64,000 bases of DNA from Micromussa lordhowensis (taxonomy: Eukaryota > Cnidaria > Anthozoa > Scleractinia > Lobophylliidae). Location: positions 2,618,394-2,682,393 of the forward strand of contig OZ026603.1 in NCBI GenBank assembly GCA_964020085.1. The letters run 5' to 3'. The translations under genes and the position numbers were made by a program. The notes below the pieces were generated by a model. That model was given only the letters and a program-made list of their open reading frames with translations. It was not told the DNA's origin and did not search any database. Position 1 is the first letter of the stretch. Each line of letters opens with the position of its first letter. Positions 37,701 to 47,245 of this stretch are shown here, piece by piece.

Positions 37701-39098
37701 TTTTCATGATACAGAGCCCGAGTTATAGAACACTCATATGTTCTTGTTAAATAATTTAGGTTTTGGTTCACTTTAACGTATGTACCGGTAGGTTATGTAA
37801 AAGACCTAGATCCAGTAATGAAAGCTACCAGTGCAAAAAACTGTTTTCTTTGCTCTTCAGTATACGCTGGCAATTAAAATAGCTTCACTCTGCATATTTC
37901 CCCAATTTCAAAATCTTTGCTATTAGTTTTGGCATTTTTAGTAAAGATAAAAACATTATTTGCTGGCTTTGGTTGGTCCATATCAAGAAACACTTAATGC
38001 CCTCAGAAATATTGACCTCGGCAAAGTTTTTCTCAAAAGGGACCTCCTACTGGCACATGACAGTTATATGTATGCAGCAGAGACAAAGTTAAATACACCC
38101 AGTTTACAACCTTTGTTCAGCCTAACATGCTTAATTATTTATTACAACAACAAGAAAAACCAAGCTCAGATCGAATCCTAACACGCCAATTTTTGTATCT
38201 GCAATTTGCAGTCACAACTAATTAATGCCCTGAAATGTCTGCCCAGTACATTGTTTAAATTTACAAGCCTGACATGAAATAACAAAAGGAAAAATAAACA
38301 AAGTTATCTGCAAGGGAAGCAAACATTGTTGAAATTGTGCGAATTACAATAAGTTTCCTCAGTAATTCATAAAATGCAAATGACACTGTAAACAATGAGC
38401 TAATATTTGGTGTAAAAGTCTCTAGACATTTCATAAAAAAGCTTTAAGCAATTTGTTTTTCCCTTAGTACTTATGCCCTTTATTACTATGTTAGAAATGT
38501 ATATAGGATTTATGCTTTCGATGAATCAAACTTGTGCTTTCTACAAACACGGCTAAACAAAGTCATCTTGTCCAATTAAAATTCTACAAGTAAGGCAGGC
38601 GGTACATCTTTACACTTTAATGTAAATAAATGTTTCTTTTGAGAATCAAATGTTGCCTTAACAGCTATTTTGACACATAAAAAGCAGTAAAGCAGGAGGT
38701 TAGACAAGTGAAACTAAAGACTTGAAGATCAAAATTCCTTCATAGCAAGTTTGTGTTGCCAGAGAGATCCCCGTTACATTAGCCAAAATGATCTGAAGTT
38801 GGCATGCATATTAAAGCTTCAAGCACACATAAACAGTTATTAGTTACTTACTTAAATACGCGAATTAGCAACTTTGGTCGATGGATAAAAGGAGAGTTTT
38901 TTTTCAGTTGATGCCCGTGATATTTAAGCTAACTAGTATTTATAAACTTGAGCGAAACGGGCCGAGCTCCTCAAGACTGCAAAGAGGAACAAAGCTTTGC
39001 GGCTTACCAGTGTTCGACTGACCGCGACCCGGCCTGGAAATTCCACTCGTCAAGAAGACAACCAATAACAGTTTGATAAGGCATGATATTATTGTCAT
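25738..39098 (-). CDS. STIM1: Stromal interaction molecule (STIM), ER calcium sensor, complete, 11 exons
   Basis: Single-pass ER protein that senses luminal calcium and opens Orai channels (store-operated entry). Exons: 39098-39008, 37048-36936, 35523-35412, 34624-34513, 31873-31758, 30640-30469, 29976-29886, 28941-28855, 28352-28188, 27467-27367, 26563-25738; phases all agree, 661 residues (human STIM1 685). Order: signal peptide 1-27 (MTIISCLIKLLLVVFL); canonical EF loop DDDRNGKVDLSE (54-65); second EF-like region to about 105; SAM domain about 106-180 (WTNAEVIYWL, HLPQYADIF); membrane helix 188-208; coiled coil 1; CAD/SOAR about 302-408 with SWKAPSVLKQWLQ, the Orai-binding basic patch RIKKKR (356-361) and SLCGFQI; inhibitory acidic segment SIDEVDQKIL; then a Ser-rich disordered tail (416-661). 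Near the end lies a basic aromatic stretch (KRKVKWLWRSAVRKSK) that may bind membrane lipid. STIM1 versus STIM2 is not separable; invertebrates usually have one gene. Confidence 0.97.
26639..26802. repeat. MITE in the last STIM intron
   Basis: GCGGCAGATCCAGGATTTTT at the left is matched imperfectly and inversely by CCCCTAGTTCTACCCCTGC at the right. It lies just beyond the acceptor of the last coding exon (26563). Confidence 0.45.
26921..27005. repeat. G-run repeat, copy 1
   Basis: GTGCAGTTCCAGAATATACC, then AAAAGGGATTGAAATTCC, then an uninterrupted G run of about 17. The same order of blocks is found at 53755-53875 and 60842-60980. This copy seems truncated after the G run. Confidence 0.6.
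28430..28468. repeat. G-rich tract with quadruplex potential
   Basis: Several G runs of 4 to 12 separated by single A or T bases, in the STIM intron between the exons at 28188-28352 and 28855-28941. On the STIM transcript the tract reads as C-rich; on the other strand it could form a G-quadruplex. Confidence 0.7.
29425..29771 (+). repeat. Interspersed repeat, copy 2 (empty site)
   Basis: Same sequence as 9812-10322 without the nested MITE: CACTGTTTAACAAGTGATGC reads directly into TACAATAATGGTATCAT. The right end carries an inverse block (GAGTTATAAGTGCTTTAAGC) of the internal TTTAAGCACTTATA, suggesting terminal inverted structure. It sits 115 bp downstream of a STIM exon. Confidence 0.7.
30275..30425 (-). 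repeat. Antisense SINE-like fragment
   Basis: On the minus strand GCAGTGGCCTAATGGTTGGC resembles a pol III A box (TGGCNNAGTGG-like). The rest reads as decayed SINE body. It lies just 3' of the STIM membrane-helix exon. Confidence 0.4.
30986..31043. repeat. TACATGTA tandem repeat
   Basis: Repeated ACATGT units (TTTGTTACATGTACATGTAC occurs twice). It abuts the MITE at 31041, whose first bases TACAGTGG follow directly. Confidence 0.8.
31041..31221. repeat. 181-bp MITE, copy 1
   Basis: Begins TACAGTGGAATCCTGATTTC and ends GAAATCGGGATTCCACTGTA: terminal inverted repeats with a TA at each border, as in Tc1/mariner-derived MITEs. Internal GGTTCGAGAAATC motif repeats. A second copy of identical length is at 34309-34489. 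Confidence 0.8.
34309..34489. repeat. 181-bp MITE, copy 2
   Basis: Begins TACAGTGGAATTCCGATTTT and ends AAATCGGGATTCCACTGTA. It aligns base for base with copy 1. Several internal TTCGAG words are replaced by A-runs. The right end lies 23 bp from the donor of the STIM exon at 34513-34624. Confidence 0.8.
35648..36131. repeat. MITE with GCAAGGCT ends
   Basis: Left end GGCAAGGCTCAAAATTAA, right end CGCAATTTCAAGCCTTGCTT. The inside repeats AGTCACC / AGTCGCCA / GGTCGCATTGGCAACC motifs. It lies in the STIM intron between the two EF-hand exons. Confidence 0.6.
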
Positions 39099-39566
39099 CC
39101 TGTCTGTGGTAAACGTACACCTCCTAATAAAAATTTGGTGCCAAAGAGGCCGCTATGGTTCAACTTGATTCCTCCATGTTTGTGCGGACTCGTTTTGATG
39201 ACTCGTGAATCGCAGTATCTCGGATGCTGAGCAATGACACGAAAATCTTCGTAAATTTTCGTAAATTTTCGGGAAATTTACTCTACTAGCTCAGGCTCAG
39301 AAATAACTATAATTTACAACATCAACATTTCAGCAGTTCGAAATCTTCCTCTAAGCCATTAAAGCCAAATTACGTTATTCACAGCCCTGTAAGTCTGGCT
39401 ATAAGAATTTTATTTTTAGCTTTGTAAAATTTATATCTTTCCGTGTTTCTTGTTTATTTCCACCTGTTTCCGTTTTCAATGACTTCCGGTACATTGACGT
39501 CATAGGGTAGGGACACGTCACGAGTTTACGATCGGTTACTCAAGAAATTTGTTCGTTTCACTGAAA
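39099..39566. promoter_or_regulatory. Divergent promoter shared by STIM and SRA1
   Basis: STIM starts at 39098 on the minus strand and SRA1 at 39567 on the plus strand, leaving 468 bp for both 5' UTRs and promoters. The SRA1-proximal part contains TTGACGTCA (about 39494), a CRE-like word, and GATGACTCGTGA (39197), an AP-1-like word. These are sequence matches only. Confidence 0.6.
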
Positions 39567-42500
39567 ATGCCGGGCGATCCTAGCCCTAGAGGTAAGTCTT
39601 ATATCTACTAAGCAGTACGGCTGTGTTTCCTTGAAGAGGATTGATAATCACAGAATACGAAAGACGGGAATGTTCCTTCAAAGGCCGAAAGGTGCTGGGT
39701 TAATTCGAGTTTTATTGTCCATGAGTCAAACCGTACGTAATATGGCGCTTTACTCAAAATCAATCGTTCTCGTTCGTTGTAGGCTCTCCTGGTTTTGATT
39801 TGGTCCTGTCGTTTCTTTCTTTTCCCATTTAAACAAGAAGATTTTATTTTTGCCTCTCTTGTAAGTGATTTTCGTGATGTGACTTTGTTCAAGGTGAACA
39901 AACACAGAAATGCGATAGAATATTTCGTACCGATGCTAATGAAGGAATTGTCATAAATTCTTTCATATTCAAGTTTTGAACGAATTTCTTTAAGTCAGAA
40001 ATTCTCATAATACTGTAACGTGTTCCCGTCGGCGTACTATAGAAAACTCTAAGGCAACAAAGAAAATATTTGTACCCGAACCGACGTCAAAACACACTGG
40101 AGGTTAATCCTTCTGAGCGCCAGAACCTTCGAAACTCATGTGTGCGGTTTTATAAACATGGTTTTCTCTACCACTTTAGCTTCTTCTGGCGCCATTATAG
40201 CCTACAATGGCGATTCTGCTCGTGGCTGGAACGATCCACCAACTTTTGCCTTCTCTAATAACAAAACCGGGAACAAGCCGAAGTTAGATTTGAGGAAGAG
40301 AGTTTCACACCAACAGGCTCTTCACGGGGGACAAACACCATCGCCAAGTGTACAGGCATCCATCGTCAGTAAAGACGATGTAGCTAATGGTTAGTTCAGA
40401 TTTTAATAGTATATTAAGATGAAGTAGAAAAGGAACTGTAAAGAAATACAGGACTGGTTTTTCGATTGATGAAGAAGAACGCTTAAACTTAGTTTTATTT
40501 TCCTGCTGAGTAATACTGCACGCTTACGTTTAGGCTGAAACAACTCAATATTCAAATGAGTGGCGTATGAACGTATGGTTGTCGATGAAGAAAGCTTGCC
40601 AAGAACCTTTCTATTTTATACTTTGATCGAGTTTTGATCAGTTACATGTATGTTTACTGTACATCTTATAGATTAGCATAAAATTTAATATCTTTGATCG
40701 TCTTACCACAGGGCGCCCACACAATCTGTCTGGTTAGCTGTTTATAGTAAATGTTCTAGATTTACCATTTGCCTCACCTATAGTCGTCATATATCGCTAA
40801 CTGTGTATGAAAATCAATGATAAATAAACATTGAATTACCTTACCTGTTGTGTATAGTCGTCCTTTTGTCTCAAAAGCGGTTTTTTGAGCGATTTTGAAT
40901 GAATTTGAGTTCGCCGTTGACTGTTCTTTATAATAGAGAGACAAGGGTGGAAACCTTGTTTTGAAAGCGTTCCAGCGCCGGGGCGATTTTTTCCCCCTAA
41001 ATCGCATCGCTTTGCTTTCAAACTTCGCAGCATAAAGGTCAAAAGATTCACGATTCTTCTCGTACCTTCCAATCGAAAATCCATCCAAACGGCCCGGAGC
41101 TAGCCCTCGAAGAAAATCAAAATCCCACAGTATTCGAGCGAATGTAATGCGTAGCGAGATCCTTACGTGCCAGCCACAATGATTGCCCCCTTCTGATTGG
41201 ACGACGTTCGAAAGTCGTCCAATCAGAATGGGGCAATCAGCGAGACGGTTTGTGGCTGGCACATAAGAATCTTGCTACACATTACAGTCGCTCAAATACT
41301 GTGGGATTTTGATTTTCTACGAGGGCTAGCTCCAGGCCGTTTGGATGGATTTTCGATTGGAAGGTACAAGAAGAATCCTGAATCTTTTGACCTTTATGCT
41401 GCGAAGTTTGAAAGCAAAGCGATGCGATTTGGGGGGAAAAAATCGCCCCGGCGCTGGAACGCTTTCAAAGCAAGGTTTCCACCCTTGTCTCTCTATTATA
41501 AAGAACAGTCAACGGCGAACTCAAATTCATTCAAAATCGCTCAAAAAACCGCTTTTGAGACAAAAGGACGACTATACAACACAGGTAAGGTAATTCAACG
41601 TTTATTTATCATTGATTTTCATACAAAGTTAGCGATATATGACGACTATAGGTGAGGCAAACGGTAAATCTAGTACATTTACTATAAACAGCTACCCAAA
41701 CAGATTGTGTGGGCCCCCTGTGGTCTTGCAGACGGATGACTTACGGTAATTATATTGAAATTCCACCATATTCTTAACATGAAAAGAACTGCAGTACAGT
41801 CAACTCCTGTTATAGCGGACACCCTTGGGACTGCAATTTGGTGTCTGTAATAGCAAGAGTCTGTAATAGAGGGGTGTGAGAAAATTTTTATTTTAAACCA
41901 TATTTACAGAAGGCGGTCATGTGTGTTCGTCTTCATTATCCCCAATATTAATACCTTTTTCAGACCCATTGTTGCACGTAAAGGGCGTCAGAATTACGTG
42001 TGTACAGTAGTTCTTCTAAGTATGTGAACAACAGTCCTTGTATGTTGCAGCAATGTCCGCACATGCATCGTTTTTGTTTCCTACTGTACTGTAGTACAGT
42101 AATCTACATTTCTAAAAGAACTTTAGAAACTTATTCATGGTAGTGAGACTGCAAAGAAAGCCTTAAAGTGCCTATAACCCCAAAAAATTTTTTTCGTTTC
42201 CTGAAATCTTTGTATGGAATTAGGAAAAATGCCGCAAAAATTTTTGCAATTGATTAAAACCCGAATTTTTTATGAATTTTTAAAGTGAGCGTTCTTTGTA
42301 GCACGACCGAGCAAAGCGGAGAATGGGACTAGTGACGTCATTCCAGGCCTTTGCTCGCATCGCTTCGGTTATTGTCCTTGTATTACGGGTTCGGTGTTTT
42401 CAGCATTCAGTATTTTGTTGAAAGAACGTTTATTCAACTCAAAAAATACGTAATAATCACATCAATTGAGAATGTCGTCCAGCGATACTAGCTTGATTCA

Positions 42501-45500
42501 AGCTTGGAATTCCGAGGCCGCAGAAACGGAGGTAGAGTACGACTTAGAAGTCGAGGTGTGATCAAACGCAAGCGAACAAGAAGACAACAAAGATGATATC
42601 ATAAGAACCAGAAGATGCCTACGCATCAAGTGGTTCCGATACATGAACTGCTGCTTGCGGTCTTGCTTCTGTAGCAATCAGTACAACGGTTGAAAAAGTG
42701 GCCTGCTCCCTGCTTTTTCAACGACGTTTCGCCACAGGTTCGACTTGCGAGCTTCGAGCGTTGTGTACACAAGTTTCCGGACTTTCCAAAGCGTCTTTCT
42801 TTCTCTGTCGTAAACAAGAAGGCGATTAAAGGCCTGGAATGACGTCACAAATCGCGCTATACCCAGACTTCTTTAAGCGATTCTGCTGCTCGGTCGTGTT
42901 TTGAAAAAGTGCGCTTTTTACGATCTTTAAAAATTCATAAAAAATTTGGGTTTTAACCGATTGCAAAAATTTTGGCGGCATTTTTCCTAATTCCATGCAA
43001 GATTTCACGAAACGAAAAAAAAGTTTTGGGGGTTTTAGGCACTTTAAGAGAAAAAGATGAAGAAATTTTGATTGATGGACAGAAGAAGCACAAATCAACC
43101 AAAAAAGACAAAGACAATCTCAAAAAGCAGAAAAAATAGACTTGATATGTGTCCAAATATTCCCAAGATGCTGCTCAGTGTCCGCTATAATAAGAGAGAA
43201 AACAATAAAATTGTGATGTTGGGACCGAATAAAGGGTTCCGTAAGTCCGTAATAGCGAGAGTCCGTAATAACGGGAGTTTATTTCAGTCAAATGTCTGTA
43301 ACTTTCGCCGGGATTTAGCTGCCATGCATAATAGCGAGGTGTCTCCAAGGCGGGAGTTGGCTCTAATCAGTAATTTTAACTTTGTTTTCAGGTGTAGCTG
43401 GTCTAAACCTCAATGGCTTCACACAACCACTTTTCACACCACCCCCTCCAGTAACCACAACAGCTCCTGTTGTAAGCAATCTCTTGGGAGCTCCATCGAT
43501 GCCAGCTGTGTTTACAAGGAGCATATCTACTCCTTCATTCACTGATGCTGTTACGTCAAATACAAGCCAAGCCACTATAAACTCGTCGCAAGTGTTGAAC
43601 TCGCCAACTGTTCATGCTAAGTCAACAGACAATCTTTCAGGAAATCTTGGGCAACCATTGTTTGATCTTAAAAATCATAGTTTTGAACCTGTAAGAACTG
43701 CACCTTTACATAGCATCCGTTCAACAGCGGAAATAAACGATCATTTAGATGATCATCATGACAACCATAGCTCACCGCCGATATTTCACCCTATTACTAC
43801 ACCACCTGTAACAACTGCTACGGGCCCTCTTCTTGCTCAGCCATCCATCCAACCATTAGGTCACGTGACTCCTCCACCACTATTGCCATACCAGCCTCCA
43901 GTAGGTCACATAACACCTCCCTTGTATCCAGTACATGGTCAGAGCCCTACTCCACCAACAGTTGCGTCAAATGGGAATGGAGTGGTTAATCATTCTCCAG
44001 CTGGCCACAGTATGACTCCACCACCTCCCCCAGGTAATCAAGTCACCCCACCAGTGTCTCTGAGTGCTGGCAGTACTCCTCGTAGTACCTCTCCCTCAGG
44101 CCAAGAGAAAAATGGTGACTCCATCAGTTCAATGGATGATCAAGAAGGATTAAAAGTGACCATGGATGCTTTGCAGGATGTTGTTGACAAGCTTAAGGAC
44201 ACCCTAGAGGTTGGTCCATCAGAAATATGATGTAGTTTGTTTATGCTTTCAATCCAATTAACTCCAATTTAAGCATCACTCTATTAGTAAAGGTAAAAAG
44301 GTGACTTACTTAATTATCACACCTCTCGGCGGACACTAAGATCATCTTTTCAACACCTTCTGGTGACACCAAAAGCGAGACTTAAGACTTATGGTGAGAG
44401 GTTGGTCCATCAGAAATATGATGTACATGTAGTTTGTTTATGCTTTCAATCCAATTTACTCCAATTTAAGCATCACTCTATTAGTAAAGGTAAAAAGGTG
44501 ACTTACTTAATTATCACACCTCTCGGCGGACACTAAGATCATCTTTTCAACACCTTCTGGTGACACCAAAAGCGAGACTTAAGACTTATGGTGAGAGAAT
44601 GTTTGCTGTGGCGGCATCAAGACTATGGAACTCGATCCCACTTGAACTAAGATCTAGTTCTTCAATTGGCAGTTTTAAAAGACATTTAAAAATGTCTTTT
44701 TAAACGAGCTTTTGGACTCTTTTAATTTTTAGATGATAAATATGTTTAAATATCTTGCAATATTTTAACTAAGTTTATTCCAATTTTTTTCCTTTCCCCC
44801 TTTCTTTAAGCTTTTTTAATTAATAATCTTTAATGTAAAGTACCATGGACAATTAGTGGATTTGCAAACTGTGACGTAGCTCGTATAAATCTTACACTTG
44901 AATATTTCTCTTACATGCAAATCAACCTGCGTAATGTGGACACCTTTTTTTCAATTTTAATGATATTAAACAGTTCTGATGTTTAATGTTCTTCACCTTT
45001 GACCTCCACTTGTAACGCAGATTGAGAAATGATAATTTATATTGTTTAAATTGCAGAAAAGGGTTGCTGATGACATAGCAAGAAGGCTCCAAGTAATGTC
45101 TCAGAATTGGACTAATGGTAAACTTAGTCCTGGTGTGAAAAGCAGAATGATAAAGCTTGCCAAAGGTAAAAGTTATCACATTACTCACAACTGAGTTCTT
45201 TTCAGCTAATAATGTCAATTGTAACATACTGTGACAGTTGTCAATATGGGCCGTTACCCGTAACACCTGTTATGGCCGAGTATGTTTCATGGGCCACTGA
45301 TGTTACCGGTGTACTTGCCCACAGTTGATACAATTCATCCACGATATAGTATCAAGTTTGTTACAGGTGTGAAGATAGGCTATGAGTAGCTCAAAACTTA
45401 ATGACAGCCCTGACAGTCAGAGATTTGATTTTGGGCAAGCAGTGCTTTTAATAAGTTCTTAAATTTTTGTAGCTCAGGAGAGGGCTCATGGAGAGAGTGT

Positions 45501-47245
45501 GTATTTTTAGAAGGGGTGCCTAGAGTGCCTAACTAAGTAAAACAAGATGAAAGCATGTTACAAAGTTGCGGTGATCAGATTAATATAGAGGGGCATGTAT
45601 TCAAATAGGTGCAGTTACTGCATACCTTAATTACGTGGGAGCTTAACAGGCAATTTGCATGATGGTGTCATAAAACTGCTAGTTCCAGAATTGGCACAAC
45701 CTCGGTGTTATTTAAAAATTTGAATAATGAAGAAGAAATTAAGTGAATTTGGTAGTTGTATTCTCAAACTCATTAATAATTCATCACATTTAGACTTAAC
45801 ACCTCGAAGTTCGTCAAAAATACTCCACTGCACATCATATTTTCAACTCTCTTCTCTGTGTTTGGAAATGTAGTCAAACACAGTCTTTCATTTTTGATAT
45901 GTTACATCAAATGACGAAATTGTGCAAGTGTGCTGTTGAATTATCACAGAATCAGAGTTGTCCATGCCAAAAATCACAATCTACCCATCTATAACATCAT
46001 CCCAGCCGTCTACGCTGCTGGAATTTGCCTGATCCTTCCGAAAGAGATGGCAAAATCAACCATCTATTCAAACAATAAATAAATCTTATGAGACGTTTTG
46101 GTGTGTAGTATCACTGGGTGTTTTTACGAGTTGTGCCGTATTTTAACCAGCCCGTAGGGCGAGTGAAAATACAAACAAGGAGTAAAAATTCTCATCGACA
46201 CTACACATCACAATGTCTAATAAGAGGCTTATTATCCAACAATTTCTTTTCCCAAAATTCTAACTTGCCAAGTTTTTTAACCTTTATGCGGCCGTTAGGA
46301 ATGAGAGGAGTACAAATGTTGTGTGATATTTGTACCCATTTCGCGTGTTATTTGTACTCTACAGAGCAGAGTTGGATAATAAAGCAGCCTACTTCAAAAC
46401 TTTGTGATAGCCCTGCAGTATGTACATTTTTCAGCATTTTCAGGCTTTCTTAGCTGTTTCTATCTTTTTGTTTAGCTCTAGACGATGGTAATGTTGATGA
46501 GGCACATCATATTCATATTTCCCTGATGGTAGACTTTGTTGCTGAAGTAAGTAATTGTTGCTTATTGTTTGTGATGAGTCTAGTGCTGTCGACTGGCAAG
46601 TGTTTAGTTTGCTTTGAGGTTGAAAGTTGGTTAACTAGGTAGCACTTAGGCAGCCCCAATAATTAAACCTCGCTCCTGGCACATTTAATTCAAACAGTAC
46701 TGTTTCATTTGGAACAGACTTGTGCATTGATTAAATTATACAATCATTTTGTTTTTATTCAAATTAACCACAATATTAATAAATTAAATCTAAATAATAA
46801 TAATAATAATAATTAAAATCTAAAAACGATCTCTGGCTAACGCAGATAACAATTCTTGTCCGTTACCCGCGCAATACAACATTCTTTTTAACAAACATCC
46901 ATAATTATTTACATTCTCATTATTTCGTAACTCGCGCTTTTTATTCAATTTTCTCATCGCTTTCTCCTCATTCATTTTACCCGTCGAAGACTGCAGGTCG
47001 GGCAGTCGAAAGCTCGTAGTTTTTAAGCATTTTAGCCAGAGATCGTTTTTAGATTTTAATTATGTCTCATCCTGGCTGCGGCCCTTCAATATTTTTATAT
47101 ATAAACAATAATAATAATAATAATAATAACAATAATACAAATAAATATTAATGTTTTCTCTTTACAGGTTAATCAATGGATGGTAGCTGTTAAAAAATTG
47201 ATCAATTTAGTCCGTTCATCAAGTGCATTCCCAATTCATTCCTGA
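39567..47245 (+). CDS. SRA1: Steroid receptor RNA activator 1 protein (SRA1), complete, 6 exons
   Basis: SRA1 protein family; the human locus yields both a coactivator RNA and the protein SRAP, which has a C-terminal helical domain and also resembles a region of Sec31. Exons 39567-39591, 40180-40389, 43392-44209, 45057-45165, 46476-46546, 47168-47245 (stop TGA) join to 436 residues; the human protein is 236. The N-terminal hallmark is GWNDPPTFAF (24-33). The C-terminal helical domain (about 330-430) shows RVADDIARRLQVM, NGKLSPGVKSRMIKLAK, AHHIHISLMVDFV and VNQWMVAVKKLI, matching the family in order. The extra length is nearly all in exon 3 (residues 79-351), a Pro/Thr/Ser-rich, probably disordered linker with GHVTPP (235-240) and GHITPP (250-255). 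A poly(A) signal AATAAA is at 47281. The donor of exon 3 lies in a tandem duplication. Confidence 0.94.
40700..41735. repeat. About 1-kb palindrome, arms near 500 bp
   Basis: The arms run from about 40700 to 41207 and from 41216 to 41735, joined by a loop of about 8 bases (GTTCGAAA near 41206-41213). Outer ends read CCACAGGGCGCCCACAC and, inverted, GTGTGGGCCCCCTGTGG. Each arm contains the mirror image of the same ORF (40774-41262 on -, 41197-41655 on +). The arms differ by scattered substitutions, mostly changing amino acids, so I do not regard the ORFs as constrained genes. It is intronic to SRA1. Confidence 0.9.
41795..43290. repeat. TACAGTCAACTCC MITE split by a foldback element
   Basis: The left piece starts TACAGTCAACTCCTGTTATA then GCGGAC with TGTAATAG motifs. 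The right piece ends AGTCCGTAATAGCGAGAG and TAACGGGAGTTTATTTCAGT. They read as inverse termini of one element, with the foldback at 42164-43047 inserted between. Confidence 0.6.
42164..43047. repeat. Foldback element, AGTGCCTATAACCCC family, copy B
   Basis: The left arm starts CTTAAAGTGCCTATAACCCC and the right arm ends GGGGGTTTTAGGCACTTTAAG; matching inner blocks run to GTGACGTCATTCCAGGCC against GGCCTGGAATGACGTCAC. The arms are about 195 bp. The 480-bp interior holds a short plus-strand ORF from about 42472 (MSSSDTSLIQAWNSEA) that stops after some 30 codons and is acidic; no family recognised. Confidence 0.8.
44206..44597 (+). repeat. About 190-bp tandem duplication spanning the SRA1 exon 3 donor
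   Basis: Unit 1 (44206-44396) begins AGAGGTTGGTCCATCAGAAA, which includes the last bases of exon 3 and its GT donor. Unit 2 (44397 to about 44597) repeats it almost exactly with a 6-base CATGTA addition. A second GAG-GTTGG donor-like site therefore lies at 44400. Confidence 0.85.
44320..44760 (+). mobile_element. 3' end of a non-LTR retrotransposon (LINE)
   Basis: On the plus strand the sequence encodes TYGERMFAVAASRLWNSIPL followed by ELRSSSSIGSFKRHLK, the conserved C-terminal end of the ORF2 of many LINEs, then a stop and a T-rich AT-rich tail. Everything upstream is missing, so this is a 5'-truncated dead copy. It lies directly after SRA1 exon 3, and part of it is tandemly duplicated. Confidence 0.75.
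46086..46384 (+). repeat. Double foldback repeat, copy 2
   Basis: Aligns over its full length with 20964-21262, including AGACGTTTTGGTGTGTAGTA, the central GAGCCCGTAGGGCGAG-like palindrome and the closing GTTGGATAATAAA. It is more diverged inside its own inverted arms. It lies 92 bp before an SRA1 exon. Confidence 0.85.
46812..47060. mobile_element. MITE with perfect 29-bp terminal inverted repeats
   Basis: The left end 46812-46840 (starts ATTAAAATCTAAAAACGATC) and the right end 47032-47060 (ends GATCGTTTTTAGATTTTAAT) are exact inverse copies. The perfect ends suggest recent movement. It is flanked by (AAT)n runs on both sides. It sits in the last SRA1 intron, 107 bp before the final exon. 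Confidence 0.85.

Noticed and set aside
40774..41655. Mirror-image ORFs of 152-162 codons in the palindrome as real genes
   Set aside because: The differences between the two arms mostly change amino acids, no family is recognised, and a second overlapping frame is equally open in both arms. They look like by-products of the palindrome.
42826..43098. 90-codon minus-strand ORF
   Set aside because: It lies in the right arm of a foldback element and has no family resemblance.
43072..43545. 157-codon plus-strand ORF
   Set aside because: It overlaps SRA1 exon 3 in another frame and begins in a repeat; the SRA1 frame is supported by both splice sites and homology.
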